Shown one piece after another: positions 42,749-52,510 of a stretch of 64,000 nt of DNA. The notes below the pieces were generated by a model that was not told the origin of the DNA, did no database searches, and worked only from the letters and a program-made list of their open reading frames with translations. This DNA is from Pedobacter cryophilus (GTDB taxonomy: Bacteria; Bacteroidota; Bacteroidia; Sphingobacteriales; Sphingobacteriaceae), in the NCBI RefSeq assembly GCF_005116455.1, contig NZ_SWBP01000004.1, positions 1 to 64,000 on the forward strand. The letters run 5' to 3'. The translations under genes and the position numbers were made by a program. How positions within the stretch are numbered: position 1 is the first letter of the stretch; each line of letters starts with the position of its first letter.

Positions 42749-43084
42749 ATGGAAAAGAAGAAAAACGTAAAACTAAATATCCGTAAAGGTGATTTAGTAA
42801 AAGTGATGGCTGGTGACTCTAAAGGTCAGCAAGGAAAAGTTTTGCAAGTAATATTGAAAGATAGTAGAATCTTAGTAGAAGGTGCTAATATGGTTTCAAA
42901 GCATACAAAACCAAATGCAGCTAATCCAAACGGCGGTATAAACAAGCAAGAAGCCCCAATTCATGTATCTAATATAATGTTGATTGATCCTAAATCGGGA
43001 AATGCAACTCGCATTAGTAAAAAGAGAGATGAAAAAGGGAGAGTAATTAGAATAGCTAAAAAATCTGGGGAGGAAATTAAGTAA
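42749..43084 (+). CDS. rplX: 50S ribosomal protein L24
   Basis: 111 residues with the KOW motif '[20 protein letters not shown]'. uL24 starts 50S assembly and lies at the tunnel exit. Its stop overlaps the rplE start by one base, with GGGGAGG ten bases upstream of that start. Confidence 0.97.
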   Translation: MEKKKNVKLNIRKGDLVKVMAGDSKGQQGKVLQVILKDSRILVEGANMVSKHTKPNAANPNGGINKQEAPIHVSNIMLIDPKSGNATRISKKRDEKGRVIRIAKKSGEEIK

Positions 43085-43653
43085 TGGCTTACGCACCAAG
43101 ATTAAAAGATAAATATAAAGAGGAAATTGTTTCCGCTCTTAAAGAGAAATTTCAATATAAGAGTGTAATGCAAGTTCCTAAGTTGCAGAAAATAGCAATC
43201 AACCAAGGTGTTGGTGCTGGTGTAACTGATAAAAAAATTGTTGAGTCTGCAATTACAGAATTAACAACCATAACCGGACAGCAAGCAGTTTCTGCAAAGT
43301 CTAAAAAAGATATCTCAAACTTTAAATTACGTAAGGGTATGCCAGTTGGTGTACGTGTAACTTTACGTGACAATCAGATGTATGAGTTTCTAGACCGCTT
43401 AATTTCTGTAGCCTTACCACGTATCCGTGATTTTAAAGGTATTAATGATAAAGGTTTTGATGGAAGAGGAAATTACACTTTAGGTGTTTCTGAGCAAATC
43501 ATTTTTCCTGAAATCAATATCGACAAAATTAACAAGATTCAAGGTATGGATATCACTTTTGTAACTAGTGCAGGTACTGATGTTGAGGCACTTGAGTTAT
43601 TAAAGCAATTTGGTTTACCATTTAAAAATCATAACATAGTTAACAATGGCTAA
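43084..43653 (+). CDS. rplE: 50S ribosomal protein L5
   Basis: 189 residues with '[20 protein letters not shown]' and '[17 protein letters not shown]'. uL5 binds 5S rRNA and contacts the P-site tRNA and S13. It overlaps rpsN by eight bases. Confidence 0.97.
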   Translation: MAYAPRLKDKYKEEIVSALKEKFQYKSVMQVPKLQKIAINQGVGAGVTDKKIVESAITELTTITGQQAVSAKSKKDISNFKLRKGMPVGVRVTLRDNQMYEFLDRLISVALPRIRDFKGINDKGFDGRGNYTLGVSEQIIFPEINIDKINKIQGMDITFVTSAGTDVEALELLKQFGLPFKNHNIVNNG

Positions 43654-43915
43654 AGAAGGAGTAAAAGCTCGCGAAATTAAGCGTCAAAAGTTAGTAGCAA
43701 AGTTTGCTGCTAAGAGAGCAACATTAAAAGCTGAGGGAGATTTTGAAGGATTAGATAAATTACCAAAAAATTCTTCTCCTGTTCGTTTACATAACCGTTG
43801 TAAATTAACTGGTCGTCCAAGAGGTTACATGCGTCAATTTGGTATTTCACGTGTTACTTTCCGTGAAATGGCATTAGCAGGAAAAATACCAGGGGTTAGA
43901 AAAGCCAGTTGGTAA
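43646..43915 (+). CDS. rpsN: 30S ribosomal protein S14 (zinc-independent form)
   Basis: 89 residues, the long form without the CxxC-CxxC zinc site; the conserved end '[20 protein letters not shown]' has one Cys. It belongs to the 30S head. It overlaps rplE by eight bases and is followed by a hairpin that could attenuate transcription. Confidence 0.97.
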   Translation: MAKEGVKAREIKRQKLVAKFAAKRATLKAEGDFEGLDKLPKNSSPVRLHNRCKLTGRPRGYMRQFGISRVTFREMALAGKIPGVRKASW

Positions 43916-43931
43916 TATAAAATGAAACAAT

Positions 43932-43976
43932 AAGAATTTTTTGTACCTTTGCGGTCCGAAAAATTCTTTTTATTTA
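43932..43976 (+). terminator. terminator-like hairpin between rpsN and rpsH with a promoter motif in its loop
   Basis: AAGAATTTTT (43932) and AAAAATTCTT (43959) form a perfect 10-base stem followed by TTTATTTAT. Within the loop lies TACCTTTG (43944-43951) followed by CGGTCCG, a -7 promoter element like those of other ribosomal operons in this window. Confidence 0.6.
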
Positions 43977-43992
43977 TATCATAGTAAAATAA

Positions 43993-44391
43993 ATGTATAC
44001 AGATCCAATCGCAGATTATCTTACAAGAGTAAGGAATGCCATCAAGGCCAACCACAGGGTTGTTGAAATTCCTGCATCAAACCTAAAAAAGGAAATTACG
44101 AAAGTACTTTTTGATAAAGGTTTTATTACGAATTACAAGTTTGAGGATAATGAAGTTCAAGGCACTATTAAAGTGGCTTTAAAATATCATCCAATTACTA
44201 AAATTCCAGCTATTCGCAGCATTGCGAGAGCAAGTAAACCAGGTTTGAGAAAATATGCAGGTACGGGCAATATGCCTAGAGTATTAAATGGTTTAGGTAT
44301 CGCCATATTGTCAACTTCTAAAGGTGTAATGACTGATAAAGAAGCTAAGCAATTAAATATTGGTGGTGAAGTTTTATGTTACGTATATTAA
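43993..44391 (+). CDS. rpsH: 30S ribosomal protein S8
   Basis: 132 residues, 'MYTDPIADYLTRVRNAIKAN' to 'GVMTDKEAKQLNIGGEVLCY'; standard uS8. It binds helix 21 of 16S rRNA. In E. coli it represses the spc operon; here the hairpin and promoter motif upstream would be places for such control. The gap to rpsN is 77 bases. Confidence 0.97.
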   Translation: MYTDPIADYLTRVRNAIKANHRVVEIPASNLKKEITKVLFDKGFITNYKFEDNEVQGTIKVALKYHPITKIPAIRSIARASKPGLRKYAGTGNMPRVLNGLGIAILSTSKGVMTDKEAKQLNIGGEVLCYVY

Positions 44392-44404
44392 TTGGAGGAA
44401 AGAG

Positions 44405-44962
44405 ATGTCAAGAATAGGTAAAGCCCCAATTTCAATTCCTAACGGAGTTACATTATCAGTTTCTTCTGATAATTTAGTTACTGTTAAAGGCCCAAAAGGC
44501 GAATTGAGTCAGAAAGTAGATTCTGATATTACTGTTTCAGAAGAAGAAGGAAACATTATTGTTAGCCGTCCTTCAGAGCAAAAACGTCATAAAGCATTAC
44601 ATGGTTTATACAGATCGTTGATCAATAACATGGTTGTTGGTGTAACAGAAGGTTATAAATTAGAACAAGAATTAGTAGGTGTAGGTTACAGAGCAACAAA
44701 CCAAGGAAATACTTTGGATTTAGTGTTAGGTTATTCTCACCATATTGTGTTTGCGCTTCCTCCAGAAATTAAGGTGGTTACAACAGCAGAGAAAGGAAAG
44801 AATCCAACAATCATTTTAGAATCTATAGATAAGCAATTGTTAGGTCAAGTTGCAGCTAAGATTCGTTCATTGAGAGCACCAGAACCTTACAAAGGTAAAG
44901 GTATCAAGTTCGTTGGAGAGCAGTTGAGAAGAAAAGCAGGTAAGTCAGCATCTAAAAAATAA
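44405..44962 (+). CDS. rplF: 50S ribosomal protein L6
   Basis: 185 residues. The start at 44405 gives '[20 protein letters not shown]', the normal uL6 beginning; the frame extends 15 codons upstream but those overlap rpsH. GGAGG six bases before this ATG supports the choice. The end '[20 protein letters not shown]' is typical. uL6 lies near the factor-binding site. Confidence 0.97.
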   Translation: MSRIGKAPISIPNGVTLSVSSDNLVTVKGPKGELSQKVDSDITVSEEEGNIIVSRPSEQKRHKALHGLYRSLINNMVVGVTEGYKLEQELVGVGYRATNQGNTLDLVLGYSHHIVFALPPEIKVVTTAEKGKNPTIILESIDKQLLGQVAAKIRSLRAPEPYKGKGIKFVGEQLRRKAGKSASKK

Positions 44963-44967
44963 TTGTC

Positions 44968-45324
44968 ATGGCAGGAAAAATTAAATTATCCCGCAGGGAA
45001 AGAATAAAAAAAGGAATTAGAAAAAGAATTACTGGTTCCCCAGAGCGTCCACGTTTATCTGTTTTCAGAAGTAACAAAGGAATATATGCTCAAATTATTG
45101 ATGACAATGATGGCAAAACTTTGGTTGCTGCTTCGTCTTCAGAAAAAGATTTTAGTGCAAAAGGTACCAAAATAGATCAATCTAAAGAGGTAGGTAAAAA
45201 AGTTGCTGAGAAAGCAATTGCAGCTGGAATTAAGGAAGTTGTTTTTGATAGAAATGGTTACTTGTACCATGGTAGAGTGAAATCTCTTGCTGAAGGTGCT
45301 CGTGAAGCTGGTTTAATCTTTTAA
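44968..45324 (+). CDS. rplR: 50S ribosomal protein L18
   Basis: 118 residues with '[20 protein letters not shown]' and '[20 protein letters not shown]'. uL18 carries 5S rRNA into the large subunit together with L5. Short gaps on both sides. Confidence 0.97.
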   Translation: MAGKIKLSRRERIKKGIRKRITGSPERPRLSVFRSNKGIYAQIIDDNDGKTLVAASSSEKDFSAKGTKIDQSKEVGKKVAEKAIAAGIKEVVFDRNGYLYHGRVKSLAEGAREAGLIF

Positions 45325-45337
45325 TTGAGGTAGAGAA

Positions 45338-45856
45338 ATGTCAACTATAAATATAAAAAGAGTAAAAGCAAACGAGATTGAATTAAAAGATCGTTTGGTT
45401 AGCATCCAACGTGTTGCTAAAGTTACCAAAGGTGGTCGTACCTTCAGTTTTTCTGCTATCGTTGTGGTAGGAGATGAAAACGGAGTAGTAGGTTACGGTT
45501 TAGGTAAAGCAAAAGAGGTTACTGAGGCAATTGCTAAAGGAATTGATGATGCAAAAAAGAATTTGGTTAAAGTGCCTATTATCAATAACACTATACCACA
45601 TGAGCAAATCGGTAAATTTTCAGGAGGTTTTGTTTTCTTGAAACCTGCTGCAAATGGTACTGGAGTTATTGCTGGTGGTGCAATGAGAGCGGTATTAGAA
45701 TCTGCTGGTATTCACAATGTACTTGCTAAATCTAAAGGTTCTTCTAACCCACACAACGTGGTAAAGGCAACTATTTCTGCTTTATCTCAATTAAGAGATG
45801 CTCATGCAGTTGCTCAACAAAGAGGTGTTTCATTAAGTAAAGTTTTTAACGGTTAA
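45338..45856 (+). CDS. rpsE: 30S ribosomal protein S5
   Basis: 172 residues with '[20 protein letters not shown]' and '[17 protein letters not shown]'-like '[17 protein letters not shown]'. uS5 lines the mRNA entry channel and affects decoding accuracy. GAGGT lies near the start. Confidence 0.97.
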   Translation: MSTINIKRVKANEIELKDRLVSIQRVAKVTKGGRTFSFSAIVVVGDENGVVGYGLGKAKEVTEAIAKGIDDAKKNLVKVPIINNTIPHEQIGKFSGGFVFLKPAANGTGVIAGGAMRAVLESAGIHNVLAKSKGSSNPHNVVKATISALSQLRDAHAVAQQRGVSLSKVFNG

Positions 45857-45860
45857 GAAG

Positions 45861-46040
45861 ATGGCTAAGATAAAAATAACCCAGATTAAGAGCGTTATCG
45901 ACAGAAGTTTACGCCAAAAAAGAACTATGCAGGCTTTAGGTTTAACTAAAATCAGCCAAAGCGTAGAAGTAGAAGCTAATCCAGCAATTATTGGAATGGT
46001 GAAAAAAGTAAATCATTTGGTAGCCATAGAAAAAGTATAA
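45861..46040 (+). CDS. rpmD: 50S ribosomal protein L30
   Basis: 59 residues, '[20 protein letters not shown]' followed by '[20 protein letters not shown]'. This small frame fits uL30 in sequence and in place, between rpsE and rplO as in most bacteria, with four- and five-base gaps. Confidence 0.96.
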   Translation: MAKIKITQIKSVIDRSLRQKRTMQALGLTKISQSVEVEANPAIIGMVKKVNHLVAIEKV

Positions 46041-46045
46041 TTACC

Positions 46046-46492
46046 ATGAATTTAAGTAACTTAAAACCTGCAGAAGGTTCAACAAAAAATAGAAAAAGAA
46101 TTGGTCGTGGTACTGGTTCTGGACGTGGCGGTACATCCACACGTGGTCATAAAGGAGCGGGTTCTCGTTCTGGTTATAAATCAAAAGTTGGTTTTGAAGG
46201 TGGTCAAATGCCATTACAACGTCGTGTGCCTAAGGTTGGATTTAAAAATCCAAACAGAATAGAATACGTAGGTGTTAACCTTGACGTTCTACAAAACTTA
46301 GCTGAAAAATTTAATTTAAGCGTTATAGATTTCGAAATCATGAAAGAACATGGTTTGGTATCTAAAAATGATTTAATCAAAATCTTAGGACGAGGAGAAA
46401 TCAAAGCAAAATTAGATATTAAGGCTCATGCTTTTACAGTTACAGCTCAAAAGGCTATTGAGGCTTTAGGTGGTTCTGTTGCTAAATTATAA
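46046..46492 (+). CDS. rplO: 50S ribosomal protein L15
   Basis: 148 residues with the Gly-rich N-terminal '[20 protein letters not shown]' and '[20 protein letters not shown]'. uL15 is a late-binding assembly protein. secY follows after three bases. Confidence 0.97.
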   Translation: MNLSNLKPAEGSTKNRKRIGRGTGSGRGGTSTRGHKGAGSRSGYKSKVGFEGGQMPLQRRVPKVGFKNPNRIEYVGVNLDVLQNLAEKFNLSVIDFEIMKEHGLVSKNDLIKILGRGEIKAKLDIKAHAFTVTAQKAIEALGGSVAKL

Positions 46493-46495
46493 TTA

Positions 46496-47836
46496 ATGAA
46501 GAAGCTGTTTACAACTTTATCCAATATTTGGAAAATCGAAGAATTAAGAGGGCGTATTTTATACACTCTCTTAATTCTTTTAGTATATAGAATTGGTTCT
46601 TTTATTGTTCTTCCAGGTGTTGATCCCAACTCTTTACAAGAGGGTGAAGCCAAAGAAGGATTATTAGGATTACTGAACATGTTTGCAGGAGGTTCTTTTT
46701 CTAGAGCTTCAATTTTTGCGCTAGGTGTTATGCCTTATATTTCTGCTTCTATTGTAGTGCAGTTGTTAGGTATAGCTGTTCCTTACTTTCAAAAAATGCA
46801 AAAGGAAGGTGAAAGTGGAAGAAAGAAAATCAATCAAATTACCAGATATTTAACGATTGGTATTACAGCTCTACAAGCTATTGGGTACGTAAAGTCTCAA
46901 ATTGCACCTGATGCAAGATTGTTTGGCGATCCATTATTCACTATTTCTTCAATGGTTATTTTAACTGCCGGTACCATGTTTGTGATGTGGATGGGTGAAA
47001 AAATAACTGATAAAGGGATTGGAAATGGTATTTCTTTATTAATCATGGTAGGTATTATTGCTCAATTACCTTATGGTATTGGTGCTGAATTTGTGAGCAG
47101 ACAAAATGGACAAGGGGGGTTAATCGCTTTCTTTATCGAGTTTGTAGCATTGTTTGCGGTAGTAATGTTTACGGTATTAATTATTCAGGGAACTAGAAAG
47201 ATACCTGTTCAATATGCGAAGAAGATAGTTGGTAATAAACAATATGGTGGAGTTAGACAATATATTCCATTAAAATTGAACGCCGCTGGTGTAATGCCAA
47301 TCATATTTGCTCAGGCAATTATGTTTATCCCATCTACAGTTGGACAGTTTTTTCCTAATGCACAGTCTTCATTATTAGCTTCATTTAGTGATTACACTTC
47401 AGTGGCTTACAATGTAACTTTTGCTGTATTAATCATTTTGTTTACTTTCTTTTATACTGCAATTACTATCAATCCAAATCAAATGTCTGATGACATGAAG
47501 AAGAATGGTGGATTTGTTCCAGGTATTAAGCCAGGTAAAACAACAGCTGATTTTATTGATGGAATCATCTCAAGGATTACTTTCCCTGGATCTATTTTTC
47601 TAGCGATTATTGCAATTTTACCATCGTTGGCTATTGTTGCAGGTGTTAACTCACAGTTTGCGCATTTCTTTGGAGGTACTTCTTTATTGATCTTAGTTGC
47701 TGTAGTCTTAGATACTTTACAACAAGTAGAAAGTTATTTGTTAATGCGTCATTATGATGGTTTAATGAAAACTGGAAGAATTAAAGGACGTACTCCAGCA
47801 GTTACAGCTGATTCAAGTACAGGTGCAGCATTTTAG
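46496..47836 (+). CDS. secY: protein translocase subunit SecY
   Basis: 446 residues with ten membrane spans. Conserved features include 'ALGVMPYISASIVVQLL' in span 2 and the cytoplasmic loop 'PVQYAKKIVGNKQYGGVRQY'. It forms the Sec channel with SecE and SecG, exporting signal-peptide proteins such as the SusC/SusD and T9SS cargo proteins seen here. The position after rplO is standard. Confidence 0.97.
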   Translation: MKKLFTTLSNIWKIEELRGRILYTLLILLVYRIGSFIVLPGVDPNSLQEGEAKEGLLGLLNMFAGGSFSRASIFALGVMPYISASIVVQLLGIAVPYFQKMQKEGESGRKKINQITRYLTIGITALQAIGYVKSQIAPDARLFGDPLFTISSMVILTAGTMFVMWMGEKITDKGIGNGISLLIMVGIIAQLPYGIGAEFVSRQNGQGGLIAFFIEFVALFAVVMFTVLIIQGTRKIPVQYAKKIVGNKQYGGVRQYIPLKLNAAGVMPIIFAQAIMFIPSTVGQFFPNAQSSLLASFSDYTSVAYNVTFAVLIILFTFFYTAITINPNQMSDDMKKNGGFVPGIKPGKTTADFIDGIISRITFPGSIFLAIIAILPSLAIVAGVNSQFAHFFGGTSLLILVAVVLDTLQQVESYLLMRHYDGLMKTGRIKGRTPAVTADSSTGAAF

Positions 47837-47841
47837 TAGCT

Positions 47842-48624
47842 ATGCCTAAGATAATTTATAAGTCTTCTGAAGAGATAGAATTAATAAGAATAAGTTCCTT
47901 ATTAGTTTCTAAAACTCACGCAGAAGTAGCAAAGGTTCTTAAAGAAGGAGTAACTACAAATTATCTAAATAAAATTGCAGAGGAGTTTATTAGAGATAAT
48001 AAAGCAATTCCTGCTTTTCTAAATTATAATGGATTTCCATATACACTATGTATTTCCTTAAATGATCAAGTAGTACATGGCTTTCCAAGTAAGTACGAAT
48101 TAAGAGAAGGTGATATTGTTTCGATAGATTGTGGTGTAGTTAAGGATGGCTATTTTGGAGATTCGGCATATACATTCGCTATTGGTGATGTAAGTGAAGA
48201 GGCTAAGAAGTTGTTAGAAGTAACTAAAGAATGCCTTCAGTTAGGAATTGATAAAGCAATAGTGGGTAATAGAATTGGTGATATAGGTTATGCTGTTCAA
48301 GAGCATGCTGAAAAACACGGATACGGAGTAGTAAAAGAATTAGTTGGTCATGGAGTTGGTAAAAATCTACATGAAAAGCCAGAAGTTCCTAATTACGGAA
48401 AAAGAGGTTCAGGAATAAAATTAGAGGAGGGGATGGTCATAGCTATAGAGCCAATGATTAATGCTGGTAGAGCAGGAGTTAAATTTTGGGAAGATGGTTG
48501 GACAGTGTCTACAGTAGACAAAAAGCCATCTGCTCATTTTGAACACACTGTTGCAATTAAGAAAGGTAAGGCAGATATTCTCTCTACTTTTGAATACATT
48601 GAAGAAGTTTTAAATAAAGTATAA
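47842..48624 (+). CDS. map: type I methionine aminopeptidase
   Basis: 260 residues with the five metal ligands in order: Asp in 'VSIDCGVV', Asp in 'FGDSAYTF', His in 'LVGHGVGKNLHE', Glu in 'IAIEPMI' and Glu in 'HFEHTVAI'. It removes the initiator Met from nascent proteins. There is no N-terminal zinc finger. It follows secY after five bases. Confidence 0.96.
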   Translation: MPKIIYKSSEEIELIRISSLLVSKTHAEVAKVLKEGVTTNYLNKIAEEFIRDNKAIPAFLNYNGFPYTLCISLNDQVVHGFPSKYELREGDIVSIDCGVVKDGYFGDSAYTFAIGDVSEEAKKLLEVTKECLQLGIDKAIVGNRIGDIGYAVQEHAEKHGYGVVKELVGHGVGKNLHEKPEVPNYGKRGSGIKLEEGMVIAIEPMINAGRAGVKFWEDGWTVSTVDKKPSAHFEHTVAIKKGKADILSTFEYIEEVLNKV

Positions 48625-48643
48625 TAATATAATTTTTTTTATT

Positions 48644-48651
48644 TAATTTTG
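48644..48651 (+). promoter_or_regulatory. -7 promoter element before infA
   Basis: TAATTTTG followed by CGACCCGCT in the 70-base gap between map and infA, 44 bases before the infA start. It resembles the elements at 43944 and 52712. No TTG -33 element is visible. Confidence 0.5.
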
Positions 48652-48694
48652 CGACCCGCTTCAGTGGAGCTAATTAAGTAAAAATCAAACAAAT

Positions 48695-48913
48695 ATGGCC
48701 AAACAATCCTCTATAGAGCAAGACGGAATTATTAAAGAAGCGTTATCAAATGCAATGTTTCGTGTTGAATTAGAGAATGGTCACGAGATCATAGCACACA
48801 TATCAGGTAAAATGAGAATGCATTACATTAAAATTTTACCAGGAGACCGTGTGAAACTGGAGATGTCTCCTTATGATCTCACCAAAGGCAGGATAACTTA
48901 TAGGTATAAATAG
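48695..48913 (+). CDS. infA: translation initiation factor IF-1
   Basis: 72 residues, '[20 protein letters not shown]' and '[20 protein letters not shown]', the S1/OB fold of IF-1 at the standard length. It blocks the A site during initiation. A probable internal promoter precedes it, so the infA-rplQ part may also be transcribed separately. rpmJ follows after two bases. Confidence 0.97.
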   Translation: MAKQSSIEQDGIIKEALSNAMFRVELENGHEIIAHISGKMRMHYIKILPGDRVKLEMSPYDLTKGRITYRYK

Positions 48914-48915
48914 AA

Positions 48916-49032
48916 ATGAAAGTTAGAGCATCCATCAAAAAACGCAGTGCTGATTGTAAGGTGATTCGTAGAAAAGGTAAATTGTACGTAATCAACAAAA
49001 AAAATCCAAAGTATAAGCAGCGTCAAGGTTAA
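48916..49032 (+). CDS. rpmJ: 50S ribosomal protein L36 (zinc-independent form)
   Basis: 38 residues, '[20 protein letters not shown]' followed by '[16 protein letters not shown]'. Only one Cys remains and the last His is a Tyr, so the usual zinc site (three Cys and one His) is missing. Place and length are normal for bL36. Confidence 0.95.
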   Translation: MKVRASIKKRSADCKVIRRKGKLYVINKKNPKYKQRQG

Positions 49033-49058
49033 TTAGTTAAACTATCAACAAAGAATAA

Positions 49059-49436
49059 ATGGCAAGGATAGCAGGTATAGATTTACCAAAAAACAAAAGA
49101 GGAGAGATCGGCCTTACTTATATTTACGGTATTGGTAAAAGTACTGCTCAGTCTATTTTAGGACAGGCAGGTATCAATGTAGATAAAAAAGTTCAAGAAT
49201 GGACCGATGAAGAGTTAACAGCGATCCGTAACATCATCAACGAATCTATCAAAGTAGAAGGTCAACTTCGCTCTGAAGTTCAATTAAACATCAAACGTTT
49301 GATGGATATAGGATGTTACAGAGGATTACGTCACAGAAAAGGCTTACCATTACGTGGACAGAGAACAAAAAACAATTCTCGTACTCGTAAAGGAAAGAGA
49401 AAAACTGTTGCGAACAAGAAAAAGGCTACTAAATAA
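49059..49436 (+). CDS. rpsM: 30S ribosomal protein S13
   Basis: 125 residues with '[20 protein letters not shown]' and '[20 protein letters not shown]'. uS13 is in the head and contacts P-site tRNA through its basic tail. Confidence 0.97.
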   Translation: MARIAGIDLPKNKRGEIGLTYIYGIGKSTAQSILGQAGINVDKKVQEWTDEELTAIRNIINESIKVEGQLRSEVQLNIKRLMDIGCYRGLRHRKGLPLRGQRTKNNSRTRKGKRKTVANKKKATK

Positions 49437-49452
49437 TAACTGATAGTAAAAA

Positions 49453-49842
49453 ATGGCTAAGTCAAAAAAAGTTACTAAAAAGCGTATTGTAGTTGTTGAA
49501 CCAGTTGGTCAGGCACACATTAACGCTACGTTTAATAACATTATCATCACTCTTACCAATAATCAGGGACAAACCATTTCATGGTCATCTGCTGGTAAGC
49601 AAGGATTCAAAGGTTCTAAAAAGAACACTCCATATGCTGCTTCTCAAGCTGCAATTGATTGCGGTAAAGTTGCACATGATTTAGGATTGCGTAAAGTTGA
49701 AGTTTTTGTGAAGGGGCCAGGTTCTGGTCGTGAATCAGCAATTCGTACTCTACAAAATTCAGGATTGGAAGTAACAACCATTAAGGATATTACTCCACTT
49801 CCACACAATGGATGTCGTCCTCCTAAAAGAAGAAGAGTTTAA
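49453..49842 (+). CDS. rpsK: 30S ribosomal protein S11
   Basis: 129 residues with '[20 protein letters not shown]' and '[20 protein letters not shown]'; ends '[13 protein letters not shown]' as expected. uS11 lies on the platform near the anti-Shine-Dalgarno sequence. Confidence 0.97.
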   Translation: MAKSKKVTKKRIVVVEPVGQAHINATFNNIIITLTNNQGQTISWSSAGKQGFKGSKKNTPYAASQAAIDCGKVAHDLGLRKVEVFVKGPGSGRESAIRTLQNSGLEVTTIKDITPLPHNGCRPPKRRRV

Positions 49843-49905
49843 TAATTATTTTTTAAAGATAAGATTCTACAGCTTAAGGCTGCTTGATACTTTAATTACA
49901 AAACA

Positions 49906-50514
49906 ATGGCAAGATATACAGGTCCAAAATCAAAGATAGCCCGTAAATTCAGAGAACCAATTTTTGGTCCTGATAAGGCATTAGATAGAAAAAATTATCC
50001 TCCTGGACAGCATGGTGCTTCTAAAAGAAGAGGAAAGCAGTCTGAATATGCAACTCAATTACAAGAGAAGCAAAAAGTAAAATACACTTATGGTGTATTA
50101 GAGAAGCAATTCTCTAACTTGTTCAAAAAAGCATCTTCAAAAGAAGGTATTACAGGAACAAATTTATTACAACTTTTAGAAGCAAGATTAGATAATGCAG
50201 TTTACCGTTTAGGTATTGCAACCACAAGATCTGGAGCTCGTCAGTTGGTATCTCACAGACACATCCTAGTTAACGGTGAAGTAGTTAACATCCCTTCTTA
50301 TACTTTAAGAGCTGGTGATGTTGTAGAAGTTAGAGAGAAATCTAAAACTTTAGAATCTATTGCTCACTCAGTTGCTGGCCGAATGATAAATAAGTACAAC
50401 TGGTTAGAATGGGATGCAAAGTCTCTTTCAGGTAAATTCTTACATTTTCCAGAGCGTGAAAGTATTCCTGAAAATATCAAGGAAAACTTAATCGTCGAAT
50501 TGTACTCTAAATAA
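49906..50514 (+). CDS. rpsD: 30S ribosomal protein S4
   Basis: 202 residues with '[20 protein letters not shown]' and the S4 RNA-binding domain '[20 protein letters not shown]'. There is no N-terminal zinc site. uS4 starts 30S assembly and is the translational repressor of the alpha operon in E. coli. A hairpin follows before rpoA. Confidence 0.97.
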   Translation: MARYTGPKSKIARKFREPIFGPDKALDRKNYPPGQHGASKRRGKQSEYATQLQEKQKVKYTYGVLEKQFSNLFKKASSKEGITGTNLLQLLEARLDNAVYRLGIATTRSGARQLVSHRHILVNGEVVNIPSYTLRAGDVVEVREKSKTLESIAHSVAGRMINKYNWLEWDAKSLSGKFLHFPERESIPENIKENLIVELYSK

Positions 50515-50524
50515 TGATGAATTA

Positions 50525-50565
50525 CTAATTGCTGGTTTATTAACCGGCAATTAGTTGTTTTATCC
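50525..50565 (+). terminator. terminator-like hairpin between rpsD and rpoA
   Basis: CTAATTGCTGGTT pairs with AACCGGCAATTAG at 12 of 13 positions around a 4-base loop and is followed by TTGTTTTAT. Read-through would have to be partial, so it may lower rpoA expression or mark an RNA end. Confidence 0.6.
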
Positions 50566-50596
50566 AAAAATTAACGATAAACATAAGGCAAAATAA

Positions 50597-51589
50597 ATGG
50601 CAATCTTAGCATTTCAGAAACCCGATAAAGTTATTATGCAGAAATCAACAGATTTCGATGGTACGTTTGAATTTCGTCCCTTGGAACCTGGTTTTGGTGT
50701 TACTATAGGTAACTCATTAAGAAGAATTCTGCTTTCTTCATTAGAAGGTTACGCAATTACCTCAGTTCGTTTCTCAGGTGTTTCTCATGAATTCTCTACT
50801 ATTAAAGGAGTGGCAGAAGACGTGGTAGACATTATTTTGAATCTAAAGCAAGTACGTTTCAAGAAAACTGGCGATTCTGGCGATTCAGAAAAAATATTTG
50901 TAATTATTAGCAACCAAGAATCTTTCAAGGCTGGTGATATTACTAAATTCTCTAACAACTTTGAGGTTTTAAATCCTGATTTTGTGATTTGTAACATGGA
51001 AGATTCTGTTACATTAGAAATAGAATTAACCATTAACAAAGGTAGAGGTTATGTTGCGGCAGAAGAGAACAAGAATGCAGATGCACCAGTAGGTGTTATT
51101 GCTATCGACTCTATTTACACGCCAATCAAAAATGTTAAATATACTATTGAGAACTTTAGGGTTGAGCAAAAAACTGATTACGAGAAATTGGTTTTAGACA
51201 TCACTACTGACGGTTCTATTCATCCTGAAGAAGCATTAAAAGAAGCTGCTAAAATTTTAATTCAGCATTTTATGTTGTTCTCTGATGAAAATTTAGTATT
51301 AGAATCTCAAGCTAAAGAAGAAACTAAAGAAGTTGACGAAGAAGTTTTACACATGCGTAAAATCTTAAAAACCGAGTTAGTAGATCTTGATCTTTCTGTA
51401 AGAGCATTAAATTGCTTAAAAGCAGCTGATATCAGAACTTTAGCAGAATTAGTTTCTTATGATGTTGCTGATATGTTAAAATTCAGAAACTTCGGTAAGA
51501 AATCTTTAACTGAAATTCAAGAACTGGTAAAATCAAAAGGATTATCTTTTGGAATGAACCTGTCTAAATTTAAATTAGACGAAGAATAA
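50597..51589 (+). CDS. rpoA: DNA-directed RNA polymerase subunit alpha
   Basis: 330 residues. The N-terminal dimerisation domain shows '[20 protein letters not shown]'; the C-terminal domain (about 250-325) has '[20 protein letters not shown]'-like '[20 protein letters not shown]' and '[15 protein letters not shown]'-like '[19 protein letters not shown]', which bind UP elements and activators. Length normal. The gap to rplQ is 111 bases. Confidence 0.97.
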   Translation: MAILAFQKPDKVIMQKSTDFDGTFEFRPLEPGFGVTIGNSLRRILLSSLEGYAITSVRFSGVSHEFSTIKGVAEDVVDIILNLKQVRFKKTGDSGDSEKIFVIISNQESFKAGDITKFSNNFEVLNPDFVICNMEDSVTLEIELTINKGRGYVAAEENKNADAPVGVIAIDSIYTPIKNVKYTIENFRVEQKTDYEKLVLDITTDGSIHPEEALKEAAKILIQHFMLFSDENLVLESQAKEETKEVDEEVLHMRKILKTELVDLDLSVRALNCLKAADIRTLAELVSYDVADMLKFRNFGKKSLTEIQELVKSKGLSFGMNLSKFKLDEE

Positions 51590-51700
51590 TTAAACTTTAA
51601 GTCCATTTTAGGGGATTTAGGGGTGAAACTGAAAATGCCGCATAATTCCCGGTTCGCCAATTCAGGCTAGAACTGACGGTATGCGCAAATAAATAAAGTA

Positions 51701-52237
51701 ATGAGACACGGAAAAAAATTCAATCACTTAGGTCGTACAACTAGTCACAGAAAATCAATGTTGGCTAACATGGCTTCTTCTTTAATAGAGCATAAGCGTA
51801 TTACAACAACCTTAGCAAAAGCAAAAGCATTACGTATGTATGTTGAGCCATTGTTAACTAAAGCAAAAAACGATACTACACACTCTCGTCGTACAGTGTT
51901 TGCTTACTTGCAAAATAAAGAAGTATTAACTACTTTGTTTCGTGAAGTTGCAGAGAAAATTGCTGGCAGACCAGGTGGTTACACTCGTATTGTGAAATTA
52001 GGAAATCGTTTAGGTGATAACGCCGAAATGGCCATCATTGAATTAGTAGATTTCAACTTAACTTACAATACTGAAGCTAAAGTAGAGAAAAAATCTACTC
52101 GTAGAAGAGGTTCTGGTTCTAAAGCTAAAACAGCAGAAACACCAGTAGCGGAAGCTAAAGTAGAAGCACCTGTAACTGAAGAAGCTCCAGCAGCTGAAGA
52201 AAATACAGATACTAAAGAAGAAAAATCAGCAGAATAA
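51701..52237 (+). CDS. rplQ: 50S ribosomal protein L17 with an Ala/Glu-rich C-terminal tail
   Basis: 178 residues. Residues 1-118 are standard bL17: '[20 protein letters not shown]' and '[20 protein letters not shown]'. From about residue 130 comes a low-complexity tail rich in Ala, Glu, Val and Thr ('[20 protein letters not shown]'). Similar tails occur in other Bacteroidota L17; their role is unknown. It is the last gene of the cluster and is followed by a terminator. Confidence 0.96.
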   Translation: MRHGKKFNHLGRTTSHRKSMLANMASSLIEHKRITTTLAKAKALRMYVEPLLTKAKNDTTHSRRTVFAYLQNKEVLTTLFREVAEKIAGRPGGYTRIVKLGNRLGDNAEMAIIELVDFNLTYNTEAKVEKKSTRRRGSGSKAKTAETPVAEAKVEAPVTEEAPAAEENTDTKEEKSAE

Positions 52238-52256
52238 TTCTGATTTAACAATTTAA

Positions 52257-52294
52257 GAAACCTTCAACATTAATTTGTTGGAGGTTTTTTGTTT
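52257..52294 (+). terminator. intrinsic terminator after rplQ
   Basis: AAACCTTCAACA pairs with TGTTGGAGGTTT (one mismatch) around a short loop, then a T run. Confidence 0.8.
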
Positions 52295-52329
52295 TAGAAA
52301 GGGTGCTTTATTGCTAATTAATAAAGGTA

Positions 52330-52421
52330 GCCTTGCTTTCCGCTCATACTGCACAAGCCTTAAGCGCTAAGGCCTGTAACCGCTGCAATCAAGCTTATTT
52401 AACTCAGGCCTTTACAATAAA
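52330..52421 (+). repeat. dispersed intergenic repeat, family 2, copy F
   Basis: CCTTGCTTTCCGCTCATAC, a hairpin ACAAGCCTTA/TAAGGCCTGT, AACCGCTGCAATC, then AACTCAGGCCTTTACAATAAA. The boxes TTTCCGCT and CCGCTGCAATC are shared with family 1. It follows the rplQ terminator in the same sense as rplQ. Confidence 0.7.
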
Positions 52422-52510
52422 TCTAAACTTTAAAGTCGTTTAACTACATATATGTCTTTAGGGGAGATGGGAATTGAAAGTAGAGTTTCGTTTTAATAAA
52501 GTAAAAATGA

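Noticed and set aside
43846-43861. TTTCACGTGTTAC as a parS-like site
   Set aside because: It has the TTTCACGTG core but only a poor right half, lies inside rpsN coding sequence and about 25 kb from parB. Probably chance.
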